This document shows positions 53,107 to 62,723 of a DNA stretch of 64,000 nucleotides, one piece after another. The position numbers and the translations under genes are program-made. Each line of letters opens with the position of its first letter. Positions within the stretch are counted from its first letter, which is position 1. Under the pieces are notes generated by a model, which was not told the origin of the DNA, made no database searches, and saw only the letters and a list, made by a program, of their open reading frames with translations. Source of the DNA: UBA7434 sp042090785 (GTDB taxonomy: Bacteria; Pseudomonadota; Gammaproteobacteria; Pseudomonadales; UBA7434); NCBI GenBank assembly GCA_042090785.1, contig JBELIP010000009.1, forward strand, positions 1 to 64,000, written 5' to 3'.

Positions 53107-55269
53107 TTATTGAAAAGCTAAATCAATAGCCGCAAGTACATCTTTAGCAGCTAAAGGAATTTTTGTGCCTGGACCAAAAATACCTTTAACGCCCAGCTCG
53201 TTTAAAAAGTCGTAATCCTGTTTAGGAATAACGCCACCCACTACCACAATAATATCATCAGCGCCCTCTTGCTTAAGCGCCGCCATTAATTCTGGCACTA
53301 AGGTTTTGTGACCAGCGGCCTGCGATGAAACACCCACAACATGCACATCATTTTCTACCGCTTGTTTTGCAACCTCAGCTGGCGTTGAAAACATGGGCGA
53401 CAAATCAATATCAAAACCCACATCGGCAAAAGCAGTAGCAATAACTTTGGCGCCACGATCATGTCCATCTTGACCCATCTTGCACACCAACATTCGAGGG
53501 CGACGGCCATGACGGCTGACAAAGGTATCAATATCAGCAACAATGGCCTGCCAGCCTTCGTCATCTTGGTAAGCACTGCCATAAACGCCCGAAACCGTTT
53601 GTGATTGCGCATTAAATCGACCGTAATCTCGCTCCATGGCGTAGGATATCTCCCCAACAGTGGCTCTTAGACGGGTGGCGTGAATACAAAGCGCTAACAA
53701 ATTGCCTTTGCCCGATACGCTGCTTTGGTAAATGGCTTCAAGCGCCGCTTCTACAGCTTCATCATCGCGCTTAGCGCGTATCTCTGCAAGTCGTTTAATT
53801 TGCGAGGCTTTAACGGCATCGTTATCAATATCTAAAACGTCAACTTCTTCTTCCTGATCTTCGGCTAAGGTGTATTTATTCACCCCAACAATAACATCTT
53901 CACCACGGTCAATACGAGCCTGTTTGCGGGCAGCGGCTTCTTCTATTCGCAGCTTAGGCATTCCCGTTTCAATCGCCTTAGCCATACCGCCTTGCTCTTC
54001 TACTTCTTCAATAAGTGCCCAAGCCTTGTCTGCAATTTGCTGCGTTAGCGACTCCATCATATAAGAGCCTCCCCAAGGATCAACAACATTGGTAATGCCA
54101 GTTTCTTCTTGCAGTATAAGCTGTGTGTTTCGAGCAATACGTGCCGAAAACTCTGTTGGCAAGGCTATCGCCTCATCTAAAGCGTTAGTATGTAACGACT
54201 GCGTACCACCAAAAACCGCAGCCATGGCTTCGACGGTGGTGCGCACAACATTGTTATAAGGGTCTTGTTCGGTCAATGACCAACCTGATGTTTGGCTGTG
54301 AGTACGTAACATTTTTGAGCGGTCATTTTTAGGGTTAAACTCGCTAACTATTTTAGACCAGAGCAATCGCGCAGCTCGTAGCTTGGCTATCTCCATATAA
54401 AAATTCATACCAATGCCCCAAAAAAAGGACAGCCGCCCAGCAAATGCATCGATATCTAAACCGGCCGCAATAGCGGTACGAATATATTCTTTGCCATCAG
54501 CAAGGGTGTACGCCAGCTCAAGCGCGGCATCAGCACCCGCTTCTTGAATATGGTAGCCAGAAATTGAAATAGTGTTGTACTTGGGCATATGTACCGAAGC
54601 GTAAGAAATGATATCGCCAATAATACGCATAGATGGTGCAGGCGGATAAATATAGGTGTTGCGCACCATAAACTCTTTTAGTACGTCATTTTGTACTGTG
54701 CCGCTGAGCTGCTCTTGACTAACACCTTGTTCTTCTGCGGCAACAATATAACCGGCAAGCACGGGTAACACCGCACCATTCATTGTCATCGAAACCGATA
54801 CTTTATCTAATGGAATACCATCAAATAAAATCTTCATATCTTCTACAGAATCAATGGCAACACCGGCTTTACCTACATCGCCACTGACTCGCGGATGATC
54901 AGAGTCATAACCACGATGCGTTGCAAGATCAAAGGCGACCGAAACCCCTTGCCCACCTGCTGCTAAGGCTTTGCGATAAAACGCATTAGAGGCTTCAGCT
55001 GTAGAAAAACCCGCATACTGACGTATAGTCCAAGGGCGACCGGCATACATTGTGGGTTGTGGACCACGAATAAAAGGATCGAAGCCTGGCATGGAATCAG
55101 TAAACTCAAGGCTTTCGGTATCGGCTGCTGTATAGAGTGGATTAAGCTCAATACCTTCCGGCGTGTTGGTAATTAAATCATCAAGGGTTTTATTTGAACG
55201 GCTTAACTGTTGATTGGCAAGCTCGCGCCATTGCTCAACAGTTTTTTTAGAGGGGCTAAACTTTGCCAT
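53107..55269 (-). CDS. scpA: Methylmalonyl-CoA mutase (single-chain, adenosylcobalamin)
   Basis: 720 aa, comparable to E. coli ScpA (714) and the MutB large subunit. It interconverts (R)-methylmalonyl-CoA and succinyl-CoA. The substrate barrel has GPQPTMYAGRPWTIRQYAGF, with the conserved Tyr and Arg, and SISGYHIQEAGADAALELAY. The B12-binding domain near the C-terminus has KMGQDGHDRGAKVIA with the DxHxxG motif. VVGVSSQAAGHKTLVP and VVVGGVIP complete it. There is no separate small subunit, so it should be a homodimer. Between the carboxylase genes and meaB. Confidence 0.96.
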   Translation of the reverse strand: MAKFSPSKKTVEQWRELANQQLSRSNKTLDDLITNTPEGIELNPLYTAADTESLEFTDSMPGFDPFIRGPQPTMYAGRPWTIRQYAGFSTAEASNAFYRKALAAGGQGVSVAFDLATHRGYDSDHPRVSGDVGKAGVAIDSVEDMKILFDGIPLDKVSVSMTMNGAVLPVLAGYIVAAEEQGVSQEQLSGTVQNDVLKEFMVRNTYIYPPAPSMRIIGDIISYASVHMPKYNTISISGYHIQEAGADAALELAYTLADGKEYIRTAIAAGLDIDAFAGRLSFFWGIGMNFYMEIAKLRAARLLWSKIVSEFNPKNDRSKMLRTHSQTSGWSLTEQDPYNNVVRTTVEAMAAVFGGTQSLHTNALDEAIALPTEFSARIARNTQLILQEETGITNVVDPWGGSYMMESLTQQIADKAWALIEEVEEQGGMAKAIETGMPKLRIEEAAARKQARIDRGEDVIVGVNKYTLAEDQEEEVDVLDIDNDAVKASQIKRLAEIRAKRDDEAVEAALEAIYQSSVSGKGNLLALCIHATRLRATVGEISYAMERDYGRFNAQSQTVSGVYGSAYQDDEGWQAIVADIDTFVSRHGRRPRMLVCKMGQDGHDRGAKVIATAFADVGFDIDLSPMFSTPAEVAKQAVENDVHVVGVSSQAAGHKTLVPELMAALKQEGADDIIVVVGGVIPKQDYDFLNELGVKGIFGPGTKIPLAAKDVLAAIDLAFQ

Positions 55270-55328
55270 ACTATTTGTTTATCCTTTGCTTAATCAAATA
55301 CAACTCAACGATCAATTTTAATGGTGAA

Positions 55329-58277
55329 TTAAAGGCTCATCGCACACATAGCTAAAAACTGATCTGTGCTTTCGCGTTTAAGAGCAGCTAAAACATCGGC
55401 CGATTCAATAACCCTATTTTCATCAGGCGTCACTTTAAACAGCAGCTGCCCTTTAGTGATAATAACACCGTCATCCGGAACTAGAACTTTATCAATCGTA
55501 CCGGCAAAGCTGGCAGTCACCTTATTAAACATTTTCATCACTTCTACAATGTACAAGAAATCACCGGCTTCAAAATGATCACCCGCTTTTACGTAACTAT
55601 TTAGGCCAGGTGCTTCACGAGCATAAAACATCCCCCCTGAGGCGGCCAAAATCTCATCAGGCTTAGTGGTTAAAGGTGGCGCTAATGCTTCTTGAGTGGT
55701 TTTTTGTAAACCCTCATCTAAAAGATTAGATGGGATATGAATACTTAAATCGTCATTAACAGAAAGTTGGTAAAAATCTGTTTGGCTGGCTATAAAAGCC
55801 AAAACACCCAAAATATCTAAGCCCGCTTGAAAGCCAATATGCGCTGACTGAATAGCATGCCACTGCGCTTGCTCAATCTTACTTTCGGCAGGCGCAGAAG
55901 GCTGAGCTAATACTGACGAAAGCTCGGCAAAATTATCAACCGCAATATAGGCTTCTAGATTAGCCTCTAGATTTTGATAAAACTGTAAGGCATCAGATAA
56001 AATTTTAAAGTCATGATCCCAAATAACTTCTTTTGCAGGGCGCTGCTCATAAGTTTGAGTTGCACCACCTTCGCGGTAGTCCATATTTAAATAATGATAA
56101 AGATCATCTAACAAGACAATCGGGTTGCAGTGCCAATAAATGTTAGCAGCGCCACTGCTAGCATCATTAAGCATAATAGAACAATCGGAAGCATGAATAG
56201 CTAACCAGCCCGACAAAGCATGCGGATTATTTAATAACTGCTGCAGCGGCCTTAATAGTAATGATTGCTTGCGGTCTATAACCTCGGCCTTAGCCTGTAA
56301 TAAATCAATATCTGCTGGCAGGTCATTTAAATAAGACTGACGTATTAATTGATAAGCATAAGTTAAATCAATTTTATTAGCCGATTGTTTAAGCAAACCA
56401 ACCGCCGTTAAGTAAGCGACAATAAACTGGGTCGTTGGTCGCGCTTGCACATTATTACCGACAAACCAATTACTAAGGCCATAATGGAAATCGAGATTGG
56501 TGCTTATGTCTTCACCAATCAGCTTGGTGCGGCGTAAAATTTCTGCTAAGCGCTCAAAACTATCCAGTCGGTCATCCCCATATGTCAGAAGCAAGGCAAT
56601 GTTACTGTCATAGGCACCGGCTAACTTATACTTCATAAAGACATGGGTATCAGGATTGTGTAATGAAATACCTTGATCATCACGAATCTCACCTTCAACA
56701 GGCTCAGACCACCAATTAATTAAACCACCGGCATGAGGTTGCAGCGCCTCATTAGTGGCATTTAATCGCGCCTCGATAGAAGCATTTTTTCTTTTTATCC
56801 GCTCCGGCTTTGGTAAACGACTGCCATGCCGAGCAAGTAAAACCATAGCCTCAACTAAAGACTCAACCACAAAAACATCTTTATCATTATCAGGATTAGT
56901 AAATTTAAGCGCATAACATAATTCAGTGACTCTGTGCTCTACTTGAATACGCGTATTCATTTCCATAAAAAAATGGCTGTCTCCATCGACAATACATTCA
57001 AATGTTGACACAGAATCTAAACCAACGGCCTCACCAAATATTGCCGCTTCGTCTTCCATTGCATCTAATATACGCAAATCAGTCACTAATGTTTGTAACG
57101 CCGCTTCACTGCCTCGACCTTCGGACAATTCTTTTTTAGCGCAGGCAATTGAACGCGTTATAGACTCATGGGTAGACGAGACCTCGAGTAATTTTTGCTC
57201 ATGCATTTGTAAAGAGCAGTCACGTGCCCCCAGAGTGATGCACCAATCACCATTACCAATGACCTGAATTTCTTGATGGCGAGTAAACTCTATATTTAAT
57301 TCAACTAATACGTTTTTATTATCGCCAACACCGGTGGCTTTTACCTCATTTAAAATTTCAAGCACTAAGCCCGACGCCTTGCTTGCAGCTGCGGCTACTT
57401 GCTCTTGAGGTGAACCTTGATAAGAAGACGGGGCAGCCAAAATACGCTGGCCTTTTCCGCCACCACCGCCAATCGCTTTTAAGCGAATACGGTTATTAGG
57501 ATAGTTGCCGTACATAGCTATAACAGATTGTTCTATTTGCGCTTGCAGCTCATCAATCGTGTATAAGTCAATACCCGCTTCATAACTGGCAGCTAAAACC
57601 AAGTCGGCCTTATCTGCCAGCGACAAATCTTTATTATCAAGTTCACTAGCAGCCACATTAAGCTGCTGCGCCTTAACCAACGCTTTTAGGCTTGCTATAT
57701 CACCATATTTAGACAGTAGCACTAAGGCGGTTGCATTATTAACTCCCGGCGTAACACTTACTCCTAATTTTAATGCCGTGCGTTTTGCTTCATCTTTAAG
57801 TCCTGCAGAATGCACAGTGCGAGAACATGGGCCAATAAAATTAAGACCTGCCTGCTCCATTGCAGCAACCATAGTTTCATCTTCGGCCATAAAACCATAG
57901 CCAGCAAAAATTGCGTTATAACCATTTTGCTTAGCAATTTTAATCATCTGGTCAATACGCTGGCTACGCTCTTCTTTTGTAGCGCCAGAATAATCGGGCA
58001 CACGATGAATACGGTCGGGGTCAGTTAAAGAACGAAGCTCAGGAGACAGTGCATTAGGAAAAGTAATTGAATCTTTTTCTGACAGTAGAATGCCGTAATT
58101 AGCTATTCCCATTTCATCAAAAACATCCATCGCTTCTTTGCGGATAGGCCCACGACAAATAATCAACGGCCGAATATCAATACAACTAAAGCTACGCACC
58201 CACTCTGAAGGCATGTTAGCAAGCCGTTTATCGCTATGAATTAATGGGTTATTCAAATAGTAATTATCTGTACTCAC
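55329..58277 (-). CDS. Acyl-CoA carboxylase biotin carboxylase/biotin carrier subunit (large form)
   Basis: 982 aa, against about 660-670 for usual propionyl-CoA carboxylase alpha. The biotin carboxylase part has LKAIGGGGGKGQRIL (ATP-grasp loop), HQEIQVIGNGDW, LGARDCSLQMHEQKLLE and FMEMNTRIQVEHRVTE, which keep the catalytic Lys, Arg and Glu. The BC C-domain extends to about residue 640. About 80 extra residues sit between the VTPGVNN segment and the Gly-rich loop. A poorly conserved middle follows, then the C-terminal biotinyl domain with the attachment site EVMKMFNK (near 925). GTG start with AAGGGAT. Its operon partner and the mutase suggest propionyl-CoA as substrate; this is inference. 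Confidence 0.88.
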   Translation of the reverse strand: MSTDNYYLNNPLIHSDKRLANMPSEWVRSFSCIDIRPLIICRGPIRKEAMDVFDEMGIANYGILLSEKDSITFPNALSPELRSLTDPDRIHRVPDYSGATKEERSQRIDQMIKIAKQNGYNAIFAGYGFMAEDETMVAAMEQAGLNFIGPCSRTVHSAGLKDEAKRTALKLGVSVTPGVNNATALVLLSKYGDIASLKALVKAQQLNVAASELDNKDLSLADKADLVLAASYEAGIDLYTIDELQAQIEQSVIAMYGNYPNNRIRLKAIGGGGGKGQRILAAPSSYQGSPQEQVAAAASKASGLVLEILNEVKATGVGDNKNVLVELNIEFTRHQEIQVIGNGDWCITLGARDCSLQMHEQKLLEVSSTHESITRSIACAKKELSEGRGSEAALQTLVTDLRILDAMEDEAAIFGEAVGLDSVSTFECIVDGDSHFFMEMNTRIQVEHRVTELCYALKFTNPDNDKDVFVVESLVEAMVLLARHGSRLPKPERIKRKNASIEARLNATNEALQPHAGGLINWWSEPVEGEIRDDQGISLHNPDTHVFMKYKLAGAYDSNIALLLTYGDDRLDSFERLAEILRRTKLIGEDISTNLDFHYGLSNWFVGNNVQARPTTQFIVAYLTAVGLLKQSANKIDLTYAYQLIRQSYLNDLPADIDLLQAKAEVIDRKQSLLLRPLQQLLNNPHALSGWLAIHASDCSIMLNDASSGAANIYWHCNPIVLLDDLYHYLNMDYREGGATQTYEQRPAKEVIWDHDFKILSDALQFYQNLEANLEAYIAVDNFAELSSVLAQPSAPAESKIEQAQWHAIQSAHIGFQAGLDILGVLAFIASQTDFYQLSVNDDLSIHIPSNLLDEGLQKTTQEALAPPLTTKPDEILAASGGMFYAREAPGLNSYVKAGDHFEAGDFLYIVEVMKMFNKVTASFAGTIDKVLVPDDGVIITKGQLLFKVTPDENRVIESADVLAALKRESTDQFLAMCAMSL

Positions 58278-58354
58278 ATGTATCCCTTAAATAATTTAAG
58301 TATCTGACAATAAACTCACGCTGCACAGCTCTGTTTAAAACCAAGCGGCAGATA

Positions 58355-60079
58355 CTAATGAAACTCACGCTGCACGCTTTGCATTGGCTCAGCTTTATAA
58401 TGTCGCAAATGGAAATCCATATTCTCGCCCAGTACTTGGCGCAAATCACCAGGCATCACTATCTGTGAAATAGACCCTAAACTTAGCGCCTCTTTAGGAT
58501 TCATTAACTCTTGCTCATATCGCAGAGCTAACAGCGCTTCTTGCTCTTTAACCCAAGCATCCACAACACGCTTAGCTTCAACGTCGGCAGCAGTTTTACT
58601 CATACCAGAAGCCTGTAACTGCTCTAACTGTTCAGCTAAGCGGTTATTAACAGCGTCACGAATAGCTTTTACTTCTTTTTTATAAACAAACTCAACACCC
58701 GCAGGCCCCATTACAGCAGTACGGGTTGTGGGTAAGGCAATCACAAAATCGGCACCCGTTGGGTAATTGTTAAAAGAGGCATAGGCACCGCCAAAGGCAT
58801 TGCGTATAATTAATAAAAAACGTGGCGTGCGTAAATCGATAATGGCATCAAGCATGGCGCGACCCGCCTGCACAATACCACCCTGCTCCTGCTCTTTGCC
58901 GGGTAAAAAGCCGGTTGTATCTTCCATAAAAATAATAGGAATGTTGTATAAATTGCAAAAACGAATAAAACGCGCATTTTTATAGGCAGCGTCAATGTCT
59001 ATTTGCCCAGACGACACAGCGCTATTGTTCGCGACAAAACCAACAACGTTACCACTTAGCCGGCCTAACGCAGTTATTGTGTTGCGCGCCCGTAATTCTT
59101 GCACTTCGAGATAGTCACCATGATCGCAGAGTTGCTGTATAACAATACTGATATCAAAAGGCGTGTTCATCCCAGTGGGAGAGTTAAATGCCTTTTTTAA
59201 TAAGATATCAACATCCCATGTTTTTCGAGCAATAGGATCAGATGTTGGCTGATACGGTGCAGTTTGACTGTTGTTATCAGGAATATACCTTAATAATTCA
59301 CGCACTTTTAATAGCGCAGAAACTTCATCATCGACAACAAAGTCGGCAACACCCGATTGGCTATGCACGCTTGGTCCGCCAAGCTCATCGGGCGTAACAT
59401 CCTCACCAAGAACCGATTTAACAACACCAGGCCCAGTTAAACCAAAAAAACTGTTTTTTGGTTGTATCACAAAAGAGCCTTGGCGCGGTAAATACGAACC
59501 GCCACCGGCGTTAAAACCAAACATACACATAATCGATGGAACGATGCCATTGATTTTACGAAGCGCAGTAAAAGCTTCGGCATAACCATCTAGACCACCC
59601 ACACCTGCAGGCACATATGCACCAGCACTATCGTTTAAACCCACGAGTGGAATTTTTCGCTGACCGGCAAGTTCAAATAATCGCGCTAGTTTTTTACCAT
59701 TAGTTGCATCCATAGAACCGGCACGAAGAGTAAAGTCATGACCGTAAAGGGCCACATCGCGGCCATCAATTTTAACAATAGCAGTAACGAGCGAAGCGCC
59801 ATCTAAGTTCTCGCCCCAGTTTTGAAATAATATGGTCGGCGGCGCATCAGTTAACACATCAATGCGCTCCCAAACAGTCATGCGGTTTTTTAAATGTTGT
59901 TTTTGTCTATTCGCGTCGCCGGCAGCAGTTAATGGCCGCTGCATTAAATTTAAACCCTCTTGTAATTTTTCTTCATACAAACCGGGATCGTAACTAGCCT
60001 GACCTGGCACTGTAAACTCAACGTCTTTCGAAGTTTCAAAGGGGTTATTTAAAGTGGGCTTTAACTTATCCGCGGTCAT
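58355..60079 (-). CDS. Acyl-CoA carboxylase carboxyltransferase (beta) subunit
   Basis: 574 aa from the ATG at 60079 (weak ACGGAAA); the longer reading from 60154 adds 25 unrelated residues. It has both crotonase-like halves of the family: GASLVTAIVKIDGRDVALYG, IPLVGLNDSAGAYVPAGVGG, MFGFNAGGGSYLPRQG and FFGLTGPGVVKSVLGEDVT in the first. IIFMEDTTGFLPGKEQEQGG, RNAFGGAYASFNNY and AVMGPAGVEFVY are in the second. It moves the carboxyl group from biotin to the acyl-CoA. First gene of the carboxylase-mutase-meaB operon. Confidence 0.93.
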   Translation of the reverse strand: MTADKLKPTLNNPFETSKDVEFTVPGQASYDPGLYEEKLQEGLNLMQRPLTAAGDANRQKQHLKNRMTVWERIDVLTDAPPTILFQNWGENLDGASLVTAIVKIDGRDVALYGHDFTLRAGSMDATNGKKLARLFELAGQRKIPLVGLNDSAGAYVPAGVGGLDGYAEAFTALRKINGIVPSIMCMFGFNAGGGSYLPRQGSFVIQPKNSFFGLTGPGVVKSVLGEDVTPDELGGPSVHSQSGVADFVVDDEVSALLKVRELLRYIPDNNSQTAPYQPTSDPIARKTWDVDILLKKAFNSPTGMNTPFDISIVIQQLCDHGDYLEVQELRARNTITALGRLSGNVVGFVANNSAVSSGQIDIDAAYKNARFIRFCNLYNIPIIFMEDTTGFLPGKEQEQGGIVQAGRAMLDAIIDLRTPRFLLIIRNAFGGAYASFNNYPTGADFVIALPTTRTAVMGPAGVEFVYKKEVKAIRDAVNNRLAEQLEQLQASGMSKTAADVEAKRVVDAWVKEQEALLALRYEQELMNPKEALSLGSISQIVMPGDLRQVLGENMDFHLRHYKAEPMQSVQREFH

Positions 60080-60522
60080 AATATATTTCCGTGTTAGCGG
60101 TATGTGTTGGTCGGTTTTGACATGAAGGCTTGCAAAGGCGTTAGCGTCTAGCAAGTTCGAAAACGAAAACAGTCAATATAATATTAAAAGCTGTATGAAA
60201 AACCCGCCTATGGTAACAGCATCAACTTTTAATCAACTAATTATTTACCGTTATACCCCCCTAAAAAAGGGGGTAATATATGGGTGTGCAAATGCATAAT
60301 GCGAGTGAAAAAAAAGAAACAACCTTATTTAAATTAATAACTTATGTCAACTTAGTAAAACAAATATTATGTAAAAATTTAAGCGCTCAAGATTAAAAAA
60401 AGTGCATATATTCATGCGACATAGAAATCAATAATCAGGTATTATCGCGCAGCATTAAAGTCATCACATAAAAAACCTCTACTCAGTACTGCGTAACACA
60501 ACGTTGCACAACACAACCCACT
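60080..60522. other. Divergent promoter region of the carboxylase operon and pabB
   Basis: 443 bases, AT-rich. It holds a G/C-pentad hairpin at 60254-60275 and a possible pabB promoter, GCGACA (60416-60421) with TATTAT (60440-60445), spaced 18 bases. The CACAAC motif recurs four times in 60497-60519 just before pabB. No gene is visible. Confidence 0.55.
60254..60275. repeat. TACCCCC / GGGGGTA inverted repeat
   Basis: A perfect 7-bp inverted repeat with loop CTAAAAAA in the intergenic region between the divergent carboxylase operon and pabB. The unusual C5/G5 arms in AT-rich surroundings suggest an operator or a structured leader of the minus-strand operon. I know no regulator with this site. 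Confidence 0.6.
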
Positions 60523-61947
60523 ATGACCACAAAGCCTTGCGCGAACATATACGATCTTCCCTATTATCAAGATAGCTGCCTCTATTTTGAGCGACTACGC
60601 CACCTACCCTACCCTGTATTTCTTGATAGCAATGCGCATGCTTCAAACGGCCGCTTTGATATTGTAACTGCCGATCCCGTTAGCATTATTAGCTCGTCTT
60701 TTAATGAATCTAATGCGCCATTATTTAGCAAAATCGATAAAGATATAGACACCCACACCACTCGCGGTGCAAGCCATGACAGGGCCCCTTTTGTGTCTGG
60801 CGCTATTGGCGTCTTTAGCTACGATTTAGGCATGCAACTTAACCAGCTTGACCCTATTAAAGACAATGAAAATGCAGTATGGCCATTGCTTATTGTCGGC
60901 ATTTACCAGTGGGCCATTGTGCAAGATCATCAACAGCAGCAAGCATGGTTGCTATGCGACCCTAAGCAAGCGCCGGCTACAAGCCAAACGCTTTTAGGCC
61001 TTATTAATAAGGGTCGGTCGATAGAAAAAGATCAGCAGGCCGAGAGCCTAGCTACATTTCAATTACAATCAGACTGGGTTTCTAGTAATAGTAAAAATAG
61101 CTATCAATCGCTGTTCAATTCAGCCATGAACTACATTGAACAAGGTGATTGCTATCAAGTTAACTTTGCCCAGCAAATGAGCGCTAAATTTACTGGCGAT
61201 AGCTGGCATGCTTATAAACAGCTGCGCAAAGTATCGCCCACGCCATTTGCTGCTTATTTCGAAACCCCCCAAGCCAGCTTAATGAGTTTATCGCCCGAAC
61301 GTTTTATCCAAGTGCAAGATAAGCAAGTGCAAACGCAGCCCATTAAAGGCACCCGTAAACGCGGCAGCAGTGAACAAGAAGATGTCAAACTCATGTCAGA
61401 ATTAAGCGGCTCACAAAAAGATCGCGCCGAAAACTTAATGATTGTTGATTTAATGCGTAACGATTTAGGCAAGTGCTGCAAACAAGGCTCTATTAAAGTC
61501 CCCAAGCTCTTTCAAATAGAAACTCACCCCAACGTGCATCATTTGGTGAGCACTGTCACAGCCGAACTTAGCGAAACTGGCGTAGACCAGTCATTAGCCT
61601 TACTTAAAAACAGCTTGCCCGGCGGCTCGGTAACGGGCGCACCTAAAAAACGCGCCATGGAAATTATTGACGAGCTAGAAAACTTTTCACGCTCTATATA
61701 TTGTGGTTCGGTCGCCTACATTAATAACTCAGGCAATATGGACTCAAATATTCTTATTCGAAGCTTATTAGCTTTTAAGGAAGATAAGGACCAAACAGGT
61801 ACAGTGCAATGCTGGGGTGGCGGTGGCATAGTTGCCGACTCAAAAGCCGATCTCGAATACGAAGAAAGCTTGCAAAAAATTAGAAATATTTTAGATGCCT
61901 TAAAAAAAATGCGTAAACGGGCAACCCCTGTTAACGCATTTAATTAA
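60523..61947 (+). CDS. pabB: Aminodeoxychorismate synthase component I
   Basis: 474 aa, cytoplasmic. With PabA glutaminase it makes 4-amino-4-deoxychorismate for folate. The chorismate-binding half has QGDCYQVNFAQQMSAKF, LSPERFIQV, QTQPIKGTRKRG, KDRAENLMIVDLMRNDLG and LPGGSVTGAPKKRAMEIID. The Lys in PIKGT distinguishes PabB from TrpE, which has Ala there. The N-terminal domain binds tryptophan in some members. Convergent with thrH by 29 bases. Confidence 0.95.
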   Translation: MTTKPCANIYDLPYYQDSCLYFERLRHLPYPVFLDSNAHASNGRFDIVTADPVSIISSSFNESNAPLFSKIDKDIDTHTTRGASHDRAPFVSGAIGVFSYDLGMQLNQLDPIKDNENAVWPLLIVGIYQWAIVQDHQQQQAWLLCDPKQAPATSQTLLGLINKGRSIEKDQQAESLATFQLQSDWVSSNSKNSYQSLFNSAMNYIEQGDCYQVNFAQQMSAKFTGDSWHAYKQLRKVSPTPFAAYFETPQASLMSLSPERFIQVQDKQVQTQPIKGTRKRGSSEQEDVKLMSELSGSQKDRAENLMIVDLMRNDLGKCCKQGSIKVPKLFQIETHPNVHHLVSTVTAELSETGVDQSLALLKNSLPGGSVTGAPKKRAMEIIDELENFSRSIYCGSVAYINNSGNMDSNILIRSLLAFKEDKDQTGTVQCWGGGGIVADSKADLEYEESLQKIRNILDALKKMRKRATPVNAFN

Positions 61948-61976
61948 AACCTGTCTTAGGCCTAACGCTATATCCG

Positions 61977-62597
61977 CTAATCTAGTGTTAAATCACGTAC
62001 GCTAGCATCAATAAACGCCTGCTTTAAATCTGCAAACGTATCAACCGACTGAAACTGTGGAAATTCATCTTTCACATTTTGAGGCGCATGAAACAAAATG
62101 CCCACCTCTGCCTCAGCCAGCATAGTTGTATCGTTATAGGAATCACCAGCAGCAATAATTCGATACTGTAAATCATGAAACGCTTTTACCGACTTCTGCT
62201 TAGGATCTTTTTGACGGATATGATAATTAACAACATTGCCCTCTGCATCAGCCTCAAGCTTATGACAAAACAAAGTGGGATAACCCAACTGTTTCATTAA
62301 TGGTGCCGAGAACTCATAGAACGTATCCGATAAAATAACCACCTGAAAACGCTCACGCAACCAGTTAATAAAATCGACAGCGCCATCTAAAGGTGCCATA
62401 TCAGCGATAACGGCTTGAATATCTTGTAGCTTTAAACCATTTTCTTTTAGCAATCTTAAGCGCTGAGTCATTAGCACATCGTAATCAGGAATATCTCGCG
62501 TTGTTGCTTTTAACGCTTCAATACCTGTACGGTCAGCAAAATCTATCCAAATTTCTGGAACCAACACACCCTCTAAATCTAAACACGCTATTTCCAC
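61977..62597 (-). CDS. thrH: Phosphoserine phosphatase/homoserine phosphotransferase ThrH
   Basis: 206 aa HAD hydrolase matching Pseudomonas ThrH (205 aa). MEIACLDLEGVLVPEIW carries the nucleophile Asp in the DxE form. VVILSDTFYEFSAPLMKQLG is motif II. KSVKAF gives the Lys, and RIIAAGDSYNDTTMLAEAE the Asp pair. ThrH dephosphorylates phosphoserine and can pass the phosphate to homoserine. The neighbours pabB and cysB are the same as in Pseudomonas. Confidence 0.94.
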   Translation of the reverse strand: MEIACLDLEGVLVPEIWIDFADRTGIEALKATTRDIPDYDVLMTQRLRLLKENGLKLQDIQAVIADMAPLDGAVDFINWLRERFQVVILSDTFYEFSAPLMKQLGYPTLFCHKLEADAEGNVVNYHIRQKDPKQKSVKAFHDLQYRIIAAGDSYNDTTMLAEAEVGILFHAPQNVKDEFPQFQSVDTFADLKQAFIDASVRDLTLD

Positions 62598-62630
62598 TTT
62601 TACCTCTACATTATCATTATTTTAATACGA

Positions 62631-62676
62631 CTGGCGGCCGCATCGTTTTTCACAAGAAAAATAATACAGCCGCCAG
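62631..62676. repeat. Nested hairpin between cysB and thrH
   Basis: Outer arms CTGGCGGC (62631-62638) and GCCGCCAG (62669-62676) pair perfectly. Inside lies TTTTTC-ACAA-GAAAAA (62646-62661). The element is 34 bases upstream of the thrH ATG, in its leader and past the cysB stop. It has no run of T after it, so attenuation or mRNA protection is as likely as termination. Confidence 0.6.
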
Positions 62677-62723
62677 CTATTCAACAAACATATCGCTAGT
62701 TTAAAAACGTAAAAAGCAAAAAA

